Notes under the pieces: generated by a model
The model's database searches: none
Told to the model about the DNA's origin: nothing
The model's input: the letters and a program-made list of their open reading frames with translations, nothing else
Translations under genes and position numbers: made by a program
Shown here: positions 1-8,363 of the stretch, piece after piece
Layout of the letters: the number at the start of each line of letters is the position of its first letter
Position numbering within the stretch: the first letter of the stretch is position 1
Virus record (IMG/VR): IMGVR_UViG_3300031576_000130
Location: 1 to 42,374 of that record
Strand: one strand, 5' to 3'
DNA length: 42,374 nucleotides
Source of the DNA: a virus

Positions 1-164
1 CGACACGTCCGTCGCCAACACCATCGACGTCACCGCTAAGTGGAGCGCGGCAGCGGGTAACTCGATCCGTGCGCGCGTCTCGACAGTCGAAATCGCCAAC
101 ACATAGGAGAGTTACGATGCCGTTCACGACCAAACAGCGCGACCAACTCTTCGCTATCTTCCTC
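1..164. repeat. Terminal direct repeat, left copy
   Basis: Bases 1-164 match 42211-42374 except at position 38 (a) against 42248 (c). The repeat covers the 3' end of a virion gene and the start of the next gene, so it is a wrap-around of one circular or terminally redundant map and not two genuine gene copies. The mismatch changes Lys to Gln in the virion protein and may be a strain variant or an assembly error. The true physical ends cannot be told from this. Confidence 0.95.
2..106 (+). CDS. C-terminal end of virion protein (continues from 41801)
   Basis: This reading frame enters from the left edge and stops at TAG 104-106. Its 34 residues equal the C-terminus of the 171-residue protein encoded at 41801-42316, with one substitution (Lys here, Gln there). 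It is the same gene seen again through the terminal repeat and should be counted once. Confidence 0.9.
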   Translation, partial: DTSVANTIDVTAKWSAAAGNSIRARVSTVEIANT

Positions 165-413
165 CACGCCAACCGTGACAAGAGCGCCAGCGGCCCCGAG
201 CCTGTCCTCCGCGAGCTCTGGCGGGTATTCCTCCTTCCTCCCGAGGGGCAGGAGGCGGCGATCCGCAGCTGGCTCGCGGCCTACCGCGGCGAGCGCTCGG
301 CCGTCCTCTCGGCCTACGACGTCGAGGCGGCGGCGGCGAAGGAGATCGTCGCCGACGACATCAAGGTAACAGACGACCTCGTCACGGCCCTCTCGAAGGG
401 CGCCGTGCGGTGA
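117..413 (+). CDS. Small soluble protein upstream of the packaging genes
   Basis: This is a 98-residue protein of no recognised family. The ATG at 117 has AGGAG at 105-109, seven bases upstream, and is preferred over a longer in-frame start at 69, which lies inside the preceding gene. The composition is helical and mildly acidic at the C-terminus, with no membrane segment. It overlaps the next gene by a GTGA junction (GTG 410, TGA 411-413), so the two are probably translated together. Its place two genes before the terminase would fit a packaging or head role, but nothing in the sequence proves that. Confidence 0.75.
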   Translation: MPFTTKQRDQLFAIFLHANRDKSASGPEPVLRELWRVFLLPPEGQEAAIRSWLAAYRGERSAVLSAYDVEAAAAKEIVADDIKVTDDLVTALSKGAVR

Positions 414-733
414 TCCCCGATCTCCTCCTCTTCCTCGCCGCGTTCGTCGTCGCCCCGGCCCTCGCCGTCTTCGCGCTCCTCGCCCTCCTCTGTGTCGTGA
501 CCGTCCTCCGCGCGCACCTCGGCGCCTGGTTCGTCCGGCTCGCGGTGCTCGCGGTCGCCGGACTCGCGGCCGTCGCGACGTACGCCGCGTCCGGCCCGTG
601 CTGGTGGGAGACGCCCCGCCCGCCGGCCGCGGTCTGCGACGCCCCTCCGACGACTACGACGACCCGCCCCTGTCAGGACCCCTGGCACGACGGCCTCCCC
701 GGCGACTCGTGCACCTGGCGCCAGCCCGCCTAG
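410..733 (+). CDS. Small membrane protein, two predicted TM segments
   Basis: This 107-residue protein starts with GTG overlapping the previous stop. Two hydrophobic stretches (about residues 3-32 and 39-60) are rich in Leu, Ala and Val and are separated by a short Arg-containing turn. They are followed by a tail with Cys, Pro and a run of Thr, including paired Trp after the first Cys. It is therefore likely an inner-membrane protein with an exposed Cys-containing C-terminus. Function is unknown. A holin- or spanin-like role is conceivable, but the clear lysis cassette lies elsewhere (20018-20922). It ends 6 bases before the terminase start. Confidence 0.65.
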   Translation: MIPDLLLFLAAFVVAPALAVFALLALLCVVTVLRAHLGAWFVRLAVLAVAGLAAVATYAASGPCWWETPRPPAAVCDAPPTTTTTRPCQDPWHDGLPGDSCTWRQPA

Positions 734-739
734 TCCCCG

Positions 740-2320
740 ATGGATCTCCGCTCTGTAGCCGAGGCCGCCGACCTCCTTGCCGCCCGCCACGTGCGGGACG
801 GCCTGTACGCGCTCGTCTCCGGCGACCCCGGCCCGTTCCCGCACCAGGTGCGGCTCTGGGAGTCGGTCAAGTCTGAGGCGTGGCTCTTCGGCGCGAACCG
901 GAGCGGCAAGACGGAGGGGCTGATGGCCCGCCGGGCCGCCCGCCTCCGGTTCGGTAACCCGGACCCGCGCGGGGCCTACGGGAACGGGATCGCGATCTTC
1001 GACCGGGCGATCAAGTCCTGGGTCGTCTCCCTGAAGCATGAGATGAGCCGGAACGTCGTCCAGCCGAAGCTGTTCAACAACGGGGCCGCCGTCGACGGCG
1101 GGCGCCCGTTCATGGTCCCGGAGTCCGAGATCCTGTCCTGGAACCAGACCCACCAGACGCTCCGGCTCAAGAACGGCTCGATCAACGTCTTCAAGAGCTG
1201 CGACCAGGGCCCGGCCGCGTTCCAGGGGGCGGACGTCGACGACATCGACTTCGACGAGGTCCCGGACGAGGACGTCTACAAGGAGTCGACGATCCGGGTC
1301 GGGGGCGGTCGTCGGCTGATGATCCGCGGAGCGGCGACGATCCTCCCGCCGCCGGGAGAGCCTGGCGGGATCACCTGGATGTACCCGGCCAAGGTCAAGC
1401 CGTGGCTCGACTCCGGGAAGGACAGCCCGCACCTCGACATCTTCACCGCCTCGATCTACGACAACCCGACGATCCTCCCCGAGGAGATCACGCGGCTGGA
1501 ATCCCTCTTCCCGCCCGGCTCCCCGGAGCACATGATCCGGCTGCGCGGCGCCCTCCTCCCGTCGATCGGCGGCTCCCTCGTCTACAGCGGCAGCTTCAAG
1601 AGAGAGTTCCACCTGAACCCAGCGATCGCGCCGGTCGACGAAGACGGGTTCCGTCACCCGAACGCGCACCCGTACCTCCCCCTGGTCCTCGCGGTCGACT
1701 TCAACGCGGTGAACGGGGTCTGGCTCGTCGGCCAGAAGGTCAACAAGATCTTCCGGGTCCTCGACGAGATCGCCCTCGAGCGGTCGGACATCTCCTCGAT
1801 GGCGTACGAGTTCCGCTCGAGGTTTCCCGCGCACGGCGCGGAGCTCTGGATCTACGGGGACGCGACGGGCCGCCGGCGGGACGGCCAGACGGGGGAGGCG
1901 AGCTTCTACCTCATCCAGGAGTACCTCCAGAACTACCCGTGTCCGATCCGGTTCCTCATCCCCGAGTGTAACCCGCCGGTGAAGGACCGGGTCGCCGCCG
2001 TCAACCGCGCTCTCCGACCTGGGGACGGCACCCGGATGGTCGACATCGCCGCGCACTGCGAGCGGCTCGCCGCCGACCTCGAGTCGACGAAGTGGAAGGC
2101 GAACGGCTCGATCGACAAGTCCGACCCGCGGCACCAGTCGAACGCGGCCGACGCCCTCGGCTACTGGATCGTCGGCGACTCGCCGGTCCCGCGCTTCCGG
2201 TCGGCCGACTACCGGCTCCGGTCGATCCGCGCGCCGGGTACACTCGCGATGCAGAGTCGCGGGCAGTCCGGCCAGGTCTTCCCGTCCCGCGGACGAGTCT
2301 ACGGCGCCCGACATGCATGA
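740..2320 (+). CDS. terL: Terminase large subunit (DNA packaging ATPase/nuclease)
   Basis: This is a 526-residue packaging motor that translocates DNA into the prohead and cuts it. An N-terminal ATPase has a Walker A motif GANRSGKTE at residues 51-59 and a Walker B region DDIDFDE near 167-173. The C-terminal RNase H-like nuclease shows Asp320 (AVDFN), Asp374 (YGDATG) and a late Asp in NAADALGYW near 470, the usual three-acid arrangement. Length is typical. It is followed with an 8-base overlap by the portal gene, the standard order. No small terminase subunit was recognised nearby. Confidence 0.95.
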   Translation: MDLRSVAEAADLLAARHVRDGLYALVSGDPGPFPHQVRLWESVKSEAWLFGANRSGKTEGLMARRAARLRFGNPDPRGAYGNGIAIFDRAIKSWVVSLKHEMSRNVVQPKLFNNGAAVDGGRPFMVPESEILSWNQTHQTLRLKNGSINVFKSCDQGPAAFQGADVDDIDFDEVPDEDVYKESTIRVGGGRRLMIRGAATILPPPGEPGGITWMYPAKVKPWLDSGKDSPHLDIFTASIYDNPTILPEEITRLESLFPPGSPEHMIRLRGALLPSIGGSLVYSGSFKREFHLNPAIAPVDEDGFRHPNAHPYLPLVLAVDFNAVNGVWLVGQKVNKIFRVLDEIALERSDISSMAYEFRSRFPAHGAELWIYGDATGRRRDGQTGEASFYLIQEYLQNYPCPIRFLIPECNPPVKDRVAAVNRALRPGDGTRMVDIAAHCERLAADLESTKWKANGSIDKSDPRHQSNAADALGYWIVGDSPVPRFRSADYRLRSIRAPGTLAMQSRGQSGQVFPSRGRVYGARHA

Positions 2321-4232
2321 CCTGAACGACACCTCGCCAGAGAACGTCATCCGGATCTCGAAGCGGTACCTCGACCGCGGCGAGCTGGTGAAGAAGCGCC
2401 GGACGCGCAAGAACACCGAGAACTGGGACGCGTACGCCGGCGAGCAGGACTGGAGCCACAAGGCCGAGTTCCAGAGCCGCGAGACGACGCCCGGGTTTCC
2501 GATCGCCGTCGAGCAGATCGTCGGGACCTTCGAGCGGGCCCTGACCGACAACGACGAGTGGGGCTCCGCCGACGCGCCCGGGATCGGGAAGCCGTTCCTC
2601 GCCCCGTCGATGATCTGGGGGCTCCTGGTCCACTACCTCCAGCGGCTCTGGACGCCGGGGATGCGGCCGGAGACGACGTACGGAGTCCAGGCGTTCGTCG
2701 GGGACGCGGTCAAGCGCGGCATCCTCGAGGGCGTCGTCGTCGCCAAGGTCTTCCCGGTCCTCGTTCGCCGGCGGGAGCACCGGTTCAAGAAGCCGCCGAA
2801 GGGGCTCGCGCCGGGCGTGTACCCGGCGCACGACCTCGCCGGCGAGCGCGTCGAGCCCGTTGACGTCGACGAGGTCCGGCTCGCGATCGACCTGATCCCG
2901 TGGGAGGACTACTTCCGGGACCCGTCCCCCGCCCTCTCGTACGAGATACACCGGACCCGTCGCCAGCTGCACGAGCTCCGGGCGAACCCGGAGTACGACC
3001 AGGGCGCGGTCGACAAGCTCTACAGCCGGGCGGCCGACACGGTCAGCCAGTACGAGAAGCGGACTCGGGCCGGCGAGAACTACGTCGCCCCGGACCCGTA
3101 CGAGGTCGAGGTCTTCGAGGCGTGGGGCGACGTGATCGACGACCGGACCGGGGAGCGGCTCTTCGAGAACCACTTCTGGACCTGGTCGAACGATACACTT
3201 CTTCGGTCCCCGACGCCGAACCCATACTGGCACGGCCGGCGGCCGATCCTCGCCGCCCCGCTGATCCGGGTGCCTGGATCCGTCGTCCACAAGGCGCTCG
3301 CCGACCACGCCGTCCCCGTCTGGCGCGCGGCGAACGAGCTCGTCAACCTCGTCCTCGACGCCGCGATGCGGGGCACGTGGGGCGTCGGGCAGGTCCGGCC
3401 CGACCTGATGGAGTCGCCCGAGGAGATCGCCGACGGCATCCCCCAGGGGTACACGGCGGTCCTCAAGCCGAACGTCCCGCAGAACCAGAAGTTCTACGAG
3501 CGCGTCGACAACGGCGAGTCGTCCCCGGTCTCCCTCGACGCCCTGAACCGGGTCGAGAGCTACGTCAACGAGGCGCTCGCGACCCCGGACACGAAGCTCG
3601 GCCAGCTCCCTCCCCGCCAGGTGAAGGCGACCGAGATCGTCTCCGCGATGCAGTCGTCGGGCTCGCTCTTCGAGTCGCTCGCCGCCCGGTTCGAGGACAC
3701 GTTCCTCGAGCCGCTCTTCGAGCTCTGCTGGCAGCTGATCCTCCAGTACGCCGACGACTTCGTCCAGGCGGAGTTCGTCCAGATCCTCGGCCCCCGGCTG
3801 ACCCTCCAGCTCGACGGGCTCCGGCCCCGAGAGCGGTGGGCGCTCGTCCACCACGCGAAGTTCAAGGTCCGCGGCCTCCGCGGCGTCGCGTCCAAGGAGC
3901 GGACGTTCAACAAGCTGATGACGGTCTGGCAGCTGCTGTCCACGAATCCGCAGTTCGCCGACCTCTTCGGTCGGTCGAAGGACTACACGAAGCTGTTCGA
4001 CCAGACCCTGACCGCCTCCGGGATCGACCCCGAGTCGGTCGCCCTCGAGGAGGAGCCGGAGGGCGCCCCGGCGCCCGCGGAGTCCCCGCCCGGGACGATC
4101 GGCGGCGGCCAGCTCAACGCGGCCCTCCCCGCCTCGGCCGGCGCGTCGATGGCCGGTGAGGGCGCGGCCGCCGCGCAGGCCGCCGCGAGCGGCGAGGCCG
4201 AGTTCGCGCCGACGGCCCCACAGGCCGCCTAG
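2313..4232 (+). CDS. Portal protein (head-tail connector)
   Basis: This is a 639-residue protein expected to form the dodecameric portal ring through which DNA passes. The call rests on size, an acidic and aromatic-rich body, position directly after the terminase with an 8-base overlap, and position ahead of scaffold and capsid genes. The long helical middle section (about 120-560) suits portal stem and wing domains. The last 70 residues are Ala-, Pro- and Gly-rich and look disordered. No single diagnostic motif can be quoted, so the assignment leans on context and overall resemblance to podovirus connector proteins. Confidence 0.85.
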   Translation: MHDLNDTSPENVIRISKRYLDRGELVKKRRTRKNTENWDAYAGEQDWSHKAEFQSRETTPGFPIAVEQIVGTFERALTDNDEWGSADAPGIGKPFLAPSMIWGLLVHYLQRLWTPGMRPETTYGVQAFVGDAVKRGILEGVVVAKVFPVLVRRREHRFKKPPKGLAPGVYPAHDLAGERVEPVDVDEVRLAIDLIPWEDYFRDPSPALSYEIHRTRRQLHELRANPEYDQGAVDKLYSRAADTVSQYEKRTRAGENYVAPDPYEVEVFEAWGDVIDDRTGERLFENHFWTWSNDTLLRSPTPNPYWHGRRPILAAPLIRVPGSVVHKALADHAVPVWRAANELVNLVLDAAMRGTWGVGQVRPDLMESPEEIADGIPQGYTAVLKPNVPQNQKFYERVDNGESSPVSLDALNRVESYVNEALATPDTKLGQLPPRQVKATEIVSAMQSSGSLFESLAARFEDTFLEPLFELCWQLILQYADDFVQAEFVQILGPRLTLQLDGLRPRERWALVHHAKFKVRGLRGVASKERTFNKLMTVWQLLSTNPQFADLFGRSKDYTKLFDQTLTASGIDPESVALEEEPEGAPAPAESPPGTIGGGQLNAALPASAGASMAGEGAAAAQAAASGEAEFAPTAPQAA

Positions 4233-4242
4233 GAGACAGAGA

Positions 4243-4515
4243 ATGCCAACCCCTGAAGAGATCCGCCGCGGGTTCAGCACCGGGACCGCGCCGACCCCGC
4301 CGACGAGGCGGTTCGCCGACGCGCCTCCCGCTGTCCCGCCCGCCCCGCTGCCCGGAGCCGTCCCTCCGTCGAACCCCGGTCCATTCACCCCGCCGCCGGC
4401 TCCGGCCCCTCGGGGTCTCGGCCTGTCCCGTGGCGTGATCTCGTCCGAGACGAAGGAAGAGCGCCGCCGGCGCAAGATCGCTCGCGGCGAGCAGCTGACC
4501 CAAGAAGACCTGTAA
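4243..4515 (+). CDS. Proline-rich small head-region protein
   Basis: This is a 90-residue protein. The ATG at 4243 follows AGGAGA at 4231-4236, and longer in-frame starts inside the portal gene are rejected. The first 60 residues are Pro- and Ala-rich and probably disordered. The last 30 are a charged helix with the basic stretch KEERRRRKIARGE. It lies between the portal and the scaffold/capsid genes, so a minor structural or assembly role is likely. No family was recognised. Confidence 0.7.
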   Translation: MPTPEEIRRGFSTGTAPTPPTRRFADAPPAVPPAPLPGAVPPSNPGPFTPPPAPAPRGLGLSRGVISSETKEERRRRKIARGEQLTQEDL

Positions 4516-4525
4516 CGGAGGAACG

Positions 4526-5041
4526 ATGCCACAGCGCCCAGAGGACTACATGAGCACGAAGAACGTCGGCGGGAGCCGCAAGGGCGGGACCGACGCGACG
4601 TCGGGTGACCCGTTCGGGTACCTGAAGATCGGCCCGAACCACAGCTACCTCGGCCACTTCACGAGGGCGAAGTTCCTGGAGGAGGGGCACAACGAGCGCC
4701 GGCCCAAACTGCCGACGGCTGACCGGAACCTGGGTCGGAAGCTGACCGACACCTCCCCGACGCACGCGGTCGTCCGCGGGGTCGCGAGGCCGATCGACGT
4801 GATCGGTCGGAAGGCGGCAGCGGCCGCGATCCGCGGCGGAGACGTCAACGTCGCCCGGGAGCGCCCGGTGCTCGCCGCTCGGCTCGCCGCCAAGACCGAG
4901 CGTCGGGGTCTCCGGGCCGAGGGCGCGTCCGCTGCCGCGATCCGACAGAACCGCCGGGCTCTTCGTGACGTCGTATCGAGCGCACGGAAGGGTGCGGAGA
5001 GCCGCCGCAGCGAGCGTGCCGTCCGTCGCCGGACCTCCTAG
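4526..5041 (+). CDS. Basic protein of the head gene cluster, unknown function
   Basis: This 171-residue protein starts at an ATG preceded by GGAGGA. It is strongly basic, with Arg-rich helical segments from about residue 85 onward, and has no membrane segments or recognised motifs. The basic charge would suit contact with packaged DNA or an internal head role, which is inference only. It sits 4 bases before the next gene in the same tight head operon. Confidence 0.7.
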   Translation: MPQRPEDYMSTKNVGGSRKGGTDATSGDPFGYLKIGPNHSYLGHFTRAKFLEEGHNERRPKLPTADRNLGRKLTDTSPTHAVVRGVARPIDVIGRKAAAAAIRGGDVNVARERPVLAARLAAKTERRGLRAEGASAAAIRQNRRALRDVVSSARKGAESRRSERAVRRRTS

Positions 5042-5045
5042 TCCG

Positions 5046-5270
5046 ATGCGCGAGACGCAGTTCGTCTCCCACGACAGCCACGCCCGACACCCGGACGTCG
5101 GTATGCCGAACCCCGGCCCGAGAAACCCTGGTGACGGCGCCGTCTCGAAGAAGATCCGCCACATGGTCCGGGAAGGCAAGCCGCAGAAGCAGGCCGTCGC
5201 GACGGCTCTGTCCATGAAACGGGCCGGCAGGCTTACCACGTCCGGCGGCTACCGTCGGGTCGGGAAGTGA
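5046..5270 (+). CDS. Small conserved-type phage protein with KKIxxMxxEGKPQKQAVA motif
   Basis: This is a 74-residue protein. The ATG at 5046 is chosen because it lies just after the previous stop (5041). The C-terminal half contains SKKIRHMVREGKPQKQAVAT, a pattern I recall from many small phage and prokaryotic proteins of unknown function, in which basic residues alternate with a short helix ending in AVA(T/I)A. The gene ends in a GTGA overlap with the next. Function is unknown. Confidence 0.7.
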   Translation: MRETQFVSHDSHARHPDVGMPNPGPRNPGDGAVSKKIRHMVREGKPQKQAVATALSMKRAGRLTTSGGYRRVGK

Positions 5271-5761
5271 AGCACGCGCTCGAGGATCGGCGCGGGCTCT
5301 CGTCCCTCCCCGTCGCCGCCGACGCCGCCACCTGGTGGAGGGAGTGGGGACCGAAGATCGTCGCCGTCCACGGGAAGCAGGGCTGGATCCTCTTCCTCCT
5401 GGACGCCCAGGAGAAACTCGTCGAGGTACACATGTTGGTGAGTCGTCTTCTGCGGAACAAGCCCGAGTGGGACTCCCGCGGCTGGTCGCAGGCGGAGTGG
5501 GAGGACGTCGAGCTTCAGACGGCGGCCGCCGCCGCATGGTTCGCGCAGAACGCTCCGACGCCGATGAAGGACGCACCCGAGTGGGCGCAGTTCCTCTTCT
5601 CGGCCCAGCACGGGAACTTCGCCGTCCTCCGTCGGCTCGGCCGGGAGCTTCGCGCGATCCAGGAGCAGGGCTACCTGGTGGCGACCGTCGAGCGGAAGCC
5701 CGGCGAGGGGATCGAGTGGGGAGAGAAGGCCGTCGAGGTCGCGATGCAGGAGGCGGAGTAG
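5267..5761 (+). CDS. Hypothetical protein, Trp-rich
   Basis: This 164-residue protein is translated from GTG 5267, which overlaps the preceding TGA. It is acidic, helical and unusually rich in tryptophan (WWREWG near residue 23, then several WGP, WDS and WSQ contexts). No catalytic motif or membrane span is evident. It is coupled to its neighbours on both sides (the stop TAG at 5759-5761 shares a base with the next GTG), so it is part of the head-assembly transcript. Function is unknown. Confidence 0.7.
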   Translation: MKHALEDRRGLSSLPVAADAATWWREWGPKIVAVHGKQGWILFLLDAQEKLVEVHMLVSRLLRNKPEWDSRGWSQAEWEDVELQTAAAAAWFAQNAPTPMKDAPEWAQFLFSAQHGNFAVLRRLGRELRAIQEQGYLVATVERKPGEGIEWGEKAVEVAMQEAE

Positions 5762-6090
5762 TGCCGGCCCTGACCCCGAAGCAGCGGGCGATCATCGAGC
5801 GCCAGGCCGCCGCCGGTGCCACCGCCCGGTACATGCTCGACCGCGCCAGGACCGTCTGTGTGACCTGCGGTGCGGGCTCCGACATCTTCAAGGAGCGCGA
5901 ACAGCAGCTCATCCAGGAATCCTGCACCTGGTTCCGTGAACCCGGTGCGTCCAAGGACGATCACATCGCCATCCGGTACATCGCCGCTCTCGCAGAGATC
6001 CGCGACCTCCGCGCCGCACTCGACTCCCGCGTCGCCAAGGAGCAGACCGCACGAGCCGCCCTGTACGGAGGCGACCCGACCGCCGGCTAA
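5761..6090 (+). CDS. Hypothetical helical protein with one CxxC pair
   Basis: This is a 109-residue protein. GTG 5761 overlaps the previous stop by one base and is preferred to an upstream in-frame start inside the neighbour. The N-terminus is LTPKQRAIIERQAAAG, and VCVTCG near residue 34 forms one CxxC pair, which is not enough for a complete zinc site. The C-terminal 50 residues are a long charged helix. It lies directly upstream of the scaffold gene. No family was recognised. Confidence 0.65.
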   Translation: MPALTPKQRAIIERQAAAGATARYMLDRARTVCVTCGAGSDIFKEREQQLIQESCTWFREPGASKDDHIAIRYIAALAEIRDLRAALDSRVAKEQTARAALYGGDPTAG

Positions 6091-6114
6091 GCCGGCCGCC
6101 GAAAGGAGCAGTCC

Positions 6115-6957
6115 ATGCCCAAGTCCGCTACCGCTACTCCCGCCGCCGAGGGAACCGTCGACTGGACCGGTGCCGAAGCATACATGCAAGGCAAGTCCGG
6201 CGACGACTCGACCACTGGAGACAAGACCGAGACCCCGGAGTTCGTCGAGTTCAAGCACCGTGGCAAGGTTCTCAAGGTGGACCGCGACACGGCCGCGACG
6301 CTCGAGGAGCTACGCCGCGACGCGCGCGGCGCGAACGGCCGCCTCGGCTCAGAGCTCGCTAGGACGCGCGAACGCCTGGCCCGGCTCGAGGGAGAGATCA
6401 CCGCAGGACGTAGGACGCCGGAGACCGAGCCCGCGATCCCGCCCCTGCCCGACCCACTGCTCGCGACCCGGGACATCACCGCCTGGCAGCGTCAGTACGA
6501 CGCGCACCACTCGGCGAAGATGGACCACATGCGGGCGGACCTCGAGGGCCGCTACAACGCCGACCGCCAGGCAGAAGCCGAGCGGGCGCGGACGGGGCAG
6601 CGGGAGCAGGAGTGGGCCAACCGGTTCTACTCCGAGTACGACCACCTAGACGACCCCGACCTGAAGCCGATCGTGGCCCAGGTCTACACCGAGCACAAGG
6701 CGGAGATCGACGCGTTCGGCGACGACCTCTCCGCGGCCCACGAGCACCTCGCCGAGCTGGCCGACGCACGACTCGTGCGACTCAAGAAGGCCGGGCGGGG
6801 CGACACAACCAACAACGATAGGCGACCGCCGCGCGTCGAATCGAGCGCCGGACCGACCCCAGGGATGCAGACCGAGGACAAGCCACGCGAGTTCTCTGCT
6901 GCGAGCTGGGTCGCGAAGGAGCGACTGAAGATGAGCGGGCGGGAGCCGAAGAAATAG
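6115..6957 (+). CDS. Capsid scaffolding protein
   Basis: This 280-residue protein has AAGGAG at 6102-6107 before the ATG. It is acidic and highly charged, with long helical, coiled-coil-like regions (about 55-110 and 130-225), a Pro-rich linker near 105-120 and a basic C-terminal end (LKMSGREPKK). This composition and the position immediately before the major capsid gene are the usual signature of podovirus scaffolds, which guide procapsid assembly through a basic C-terminal helix. There is no protease motif. The assignment comes from composition and order, not from a sequence match. Confidence 0.8.
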   Translation: MPKSATATPAAEGTVDWTGAEAYMQGKSGDDSTTGDKTETPEFVEFKHRGKVLKVDRDTAATLEELRRDARGANGRLGSELARTRERLARLEGEITAGRRTPETEPAIPPLPDPLLATRDITAWQRQYDAHHSAKMDHMRADLEGRYNADRQAEAERARTGQREQEWANRFYSEYDHLDDPDLKPIVAQVYTEHKAEIDAFGDDLSAAHEHLAELADARLVRLKKAGRGDTTNNDRRPPRVESSAGPTPGMQTEDKPREFSAASWVAKERLKMSGREPKK

Positions 6958-6966
6958 GAGACTACC

Positions 6967-7920
6967 ATGGCCTACAGTTGGGACTTCGACGCCCCTACCG
7001 GGACGTTCAGGAACTTCCAGCTCTCCGCGGACGTCTACGAGACCTCCCTGGAGAACAGCGTCGCGATGCGCTTCGTCGAGGTGCAGAGCGAGTTCGGGAA
7101 GAACAAGGGCGACACGCTCACGTTCGCCCGCTTCACCCACATCGCCGAGCCGGCCTCGGCCGAGCTCAGCGAGCTCAGCCCGATCCCCGAGGTCACCTTC
7201 AGCCTCGCGACGAGCACGTTCGTCGTGAGGGAGTACGGCGTCGCCGTCCCCTACACCGGGAAGCTGGAGACGCTCGCCAAGTACAACATCGAGAACCTGA
7301 TCCAGCGGACGCTCATGGAGCAGAAGCGGCTGGTCCTCGATACCCTCGCCCTCTCCTCGTTCGACGACACGAATGTCAAGTACGTGCCGACGGCGCCGGC
7401 GACCTCGAGCATCACGTTCAACTCGACCGCCTCCGGGACCGCCCAGGCCGGCCTGAACTACTTCCATGTCGAGGACATCTCGAGCCTGATGTTCGACCGG
7501 CTCAACGTCCCCTACTTCGAGGGCGAGAACTACGTCGGCATCTTCCGCGGGAAGAGCTTGACGGCCCTCCGCCGGGACTCACAGTTCGTCTCCTGGAACC
7601 AGTACACGACCCCGGGGATGAAGGCGAAGGGTGAGGTCGGGACGATCGAGCGCGTCCGCCTCGTCGAGACCAACCACGCGACCGCCCTCCCGTACGTCGG
7701 CGCCAACAGCTTCGGCTCCGGCGTCGTCTTCGGACAGGACGGCGTCGGCATGATCGAGGCCGAGGCGCCGCACCTCCGGGCCGCGCTCCCCTCGGGACAC
7801 GGCCGGTTCAAGTCAATCGCCTGGTACGGTCTGTTCGGATTTAACATCATCTTTTCAGGGGCCACTACGGAGGCCACCTCTAAGGGGACCTCGCGCATCG
7901 TTCACGTAACATCGGCATAA
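6967..7920 (+). CDS. Major capsid protein (HK97-type fold, N4 gp56-like)
   Basis: This 317-residue shell protein has a good ribosome site (AGGAGA at 6956-6961). Features recalled from N4 gp56-like capsid proteins are visible: GDTLTFARFTHI near residue 50, a run of alternating strands in the 60s-90s including REYGVAVPY, and a later EGENYVGIFRG segment. It follows the scaffold in the standard order. The last 30 codons use A/T-ending codons more than the rest of the gene, just before the LAGLIDADG endonuclease gene, which may be a conversion tract left by homing (inference). Confidence 0.88.
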   Translation: MAYSWDFDAPTGTFRNFQLSADVYETSLENSVAMRFVEVQSEFGKNKGDTLTFARFTHIAEPASAELSELSPIPEVTFSLATSTFVVREYGVAVPYTGKLETLAKYNIENLIQRTLMEQKRLVLDTLALSSFDDTNVKYVPTAPATSSITFNSTASGTAQAGLNYFHVEDISSLMFDRLNVPYFEGENYVGIFRGKSLTALRRDSQFVSWNQYTTPGMKAKGEVGTIERVRLVETNHATALPYVGANSFGSGVVFGQDGVGMIEAEAPHLRAALPSGHGRFKSIAWYGLFGFNIIFSGATTEATSKGTSRIVHVTSA

Positions 7921-7924
7921 CGGG

Positions 7925-8323
7925 ATGCTCGCTCTACGAGACGTCTACTGGCTCGCCGGTCTACTGGAGGGAGAGGGCTACTTCGGGTTACACGCTCCGA
8001 AGCGCGCCCGACGATCTTCCGGCTCGATCGGTATCACCCTCGCGATGACCGATCGCGATGTCGTAGAGCGAGCCGCCCACCTGTTCGGAAAGACCGTACA
8101 CCACTATGACCGGCCGCGTTACAAGCGGATGTTCCGGTTCGTTGCGTACGGGAGTAAAGCGGCGGGGTGGATGATGACCCTCTATCCACTCCTAGGGCAG
8201 CGGCGACAGGCTCGCGTGAGAGAGCATCTCGCCTACTGGCGTGCCCAACCCGGGCGGTGGGGTTGTAACTCGGGAGCGTCTCACTCGCTCCCCCCTGAGG
8301 CCCACGAGAATCGAGCGGCCTAG
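7925..8323 (+). CDS. LAGLIDADG homing endonuclease, single motif
   Basis: This 132-residue protein has the motif WLAGLLEGEGYF at residues 9-20, the dimer-interface helix and metal-binding acid (Glu17) of LAGLIDADG nucleases. One copy implies a homodimer. A basic DNA-contact region follows, and an ALAYWRAQPG-like helix closes the fold. Such enzymes make site-specific double-strand breaks that spread their own gene. It stands free, four bases after the capsid stop and without a clear ribosome site, and its codon use is less GC-biased than its neighbours. No intron is apparent, because the flanking genes are intact. Confidence 0.88.
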   Translation: MLALRDVYWLAGLLEGEGYFGLHAPKRARRSSGSIGITLAMTDRDVVERAAHLFGKTVHHYDRPRYKRMFRFVAYGSKAAGWMMTLYPLLGQRRQARVREHLAYWRAQPGRWGCNSGASHSLPPEAHENRAA

Positions 8324-8363
8324 GCCGCAGAAGGATGTGAACCGTGGGTAAGGAGAATCGTCC

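Noticed and set aside
314-2551. 745-residue minus-strand open frame
   Set aside because: It lies opposite the small genes and terminase, is Arg/Asp/Val-rich low-complexity as expected for the antisense of GC-rich genes, and the plus strand has clear domains.
2001-4532. 843-residue minus-strand open frame
   Set aside because: It is the antisense shadow of the portal gene with no recognisable domain.
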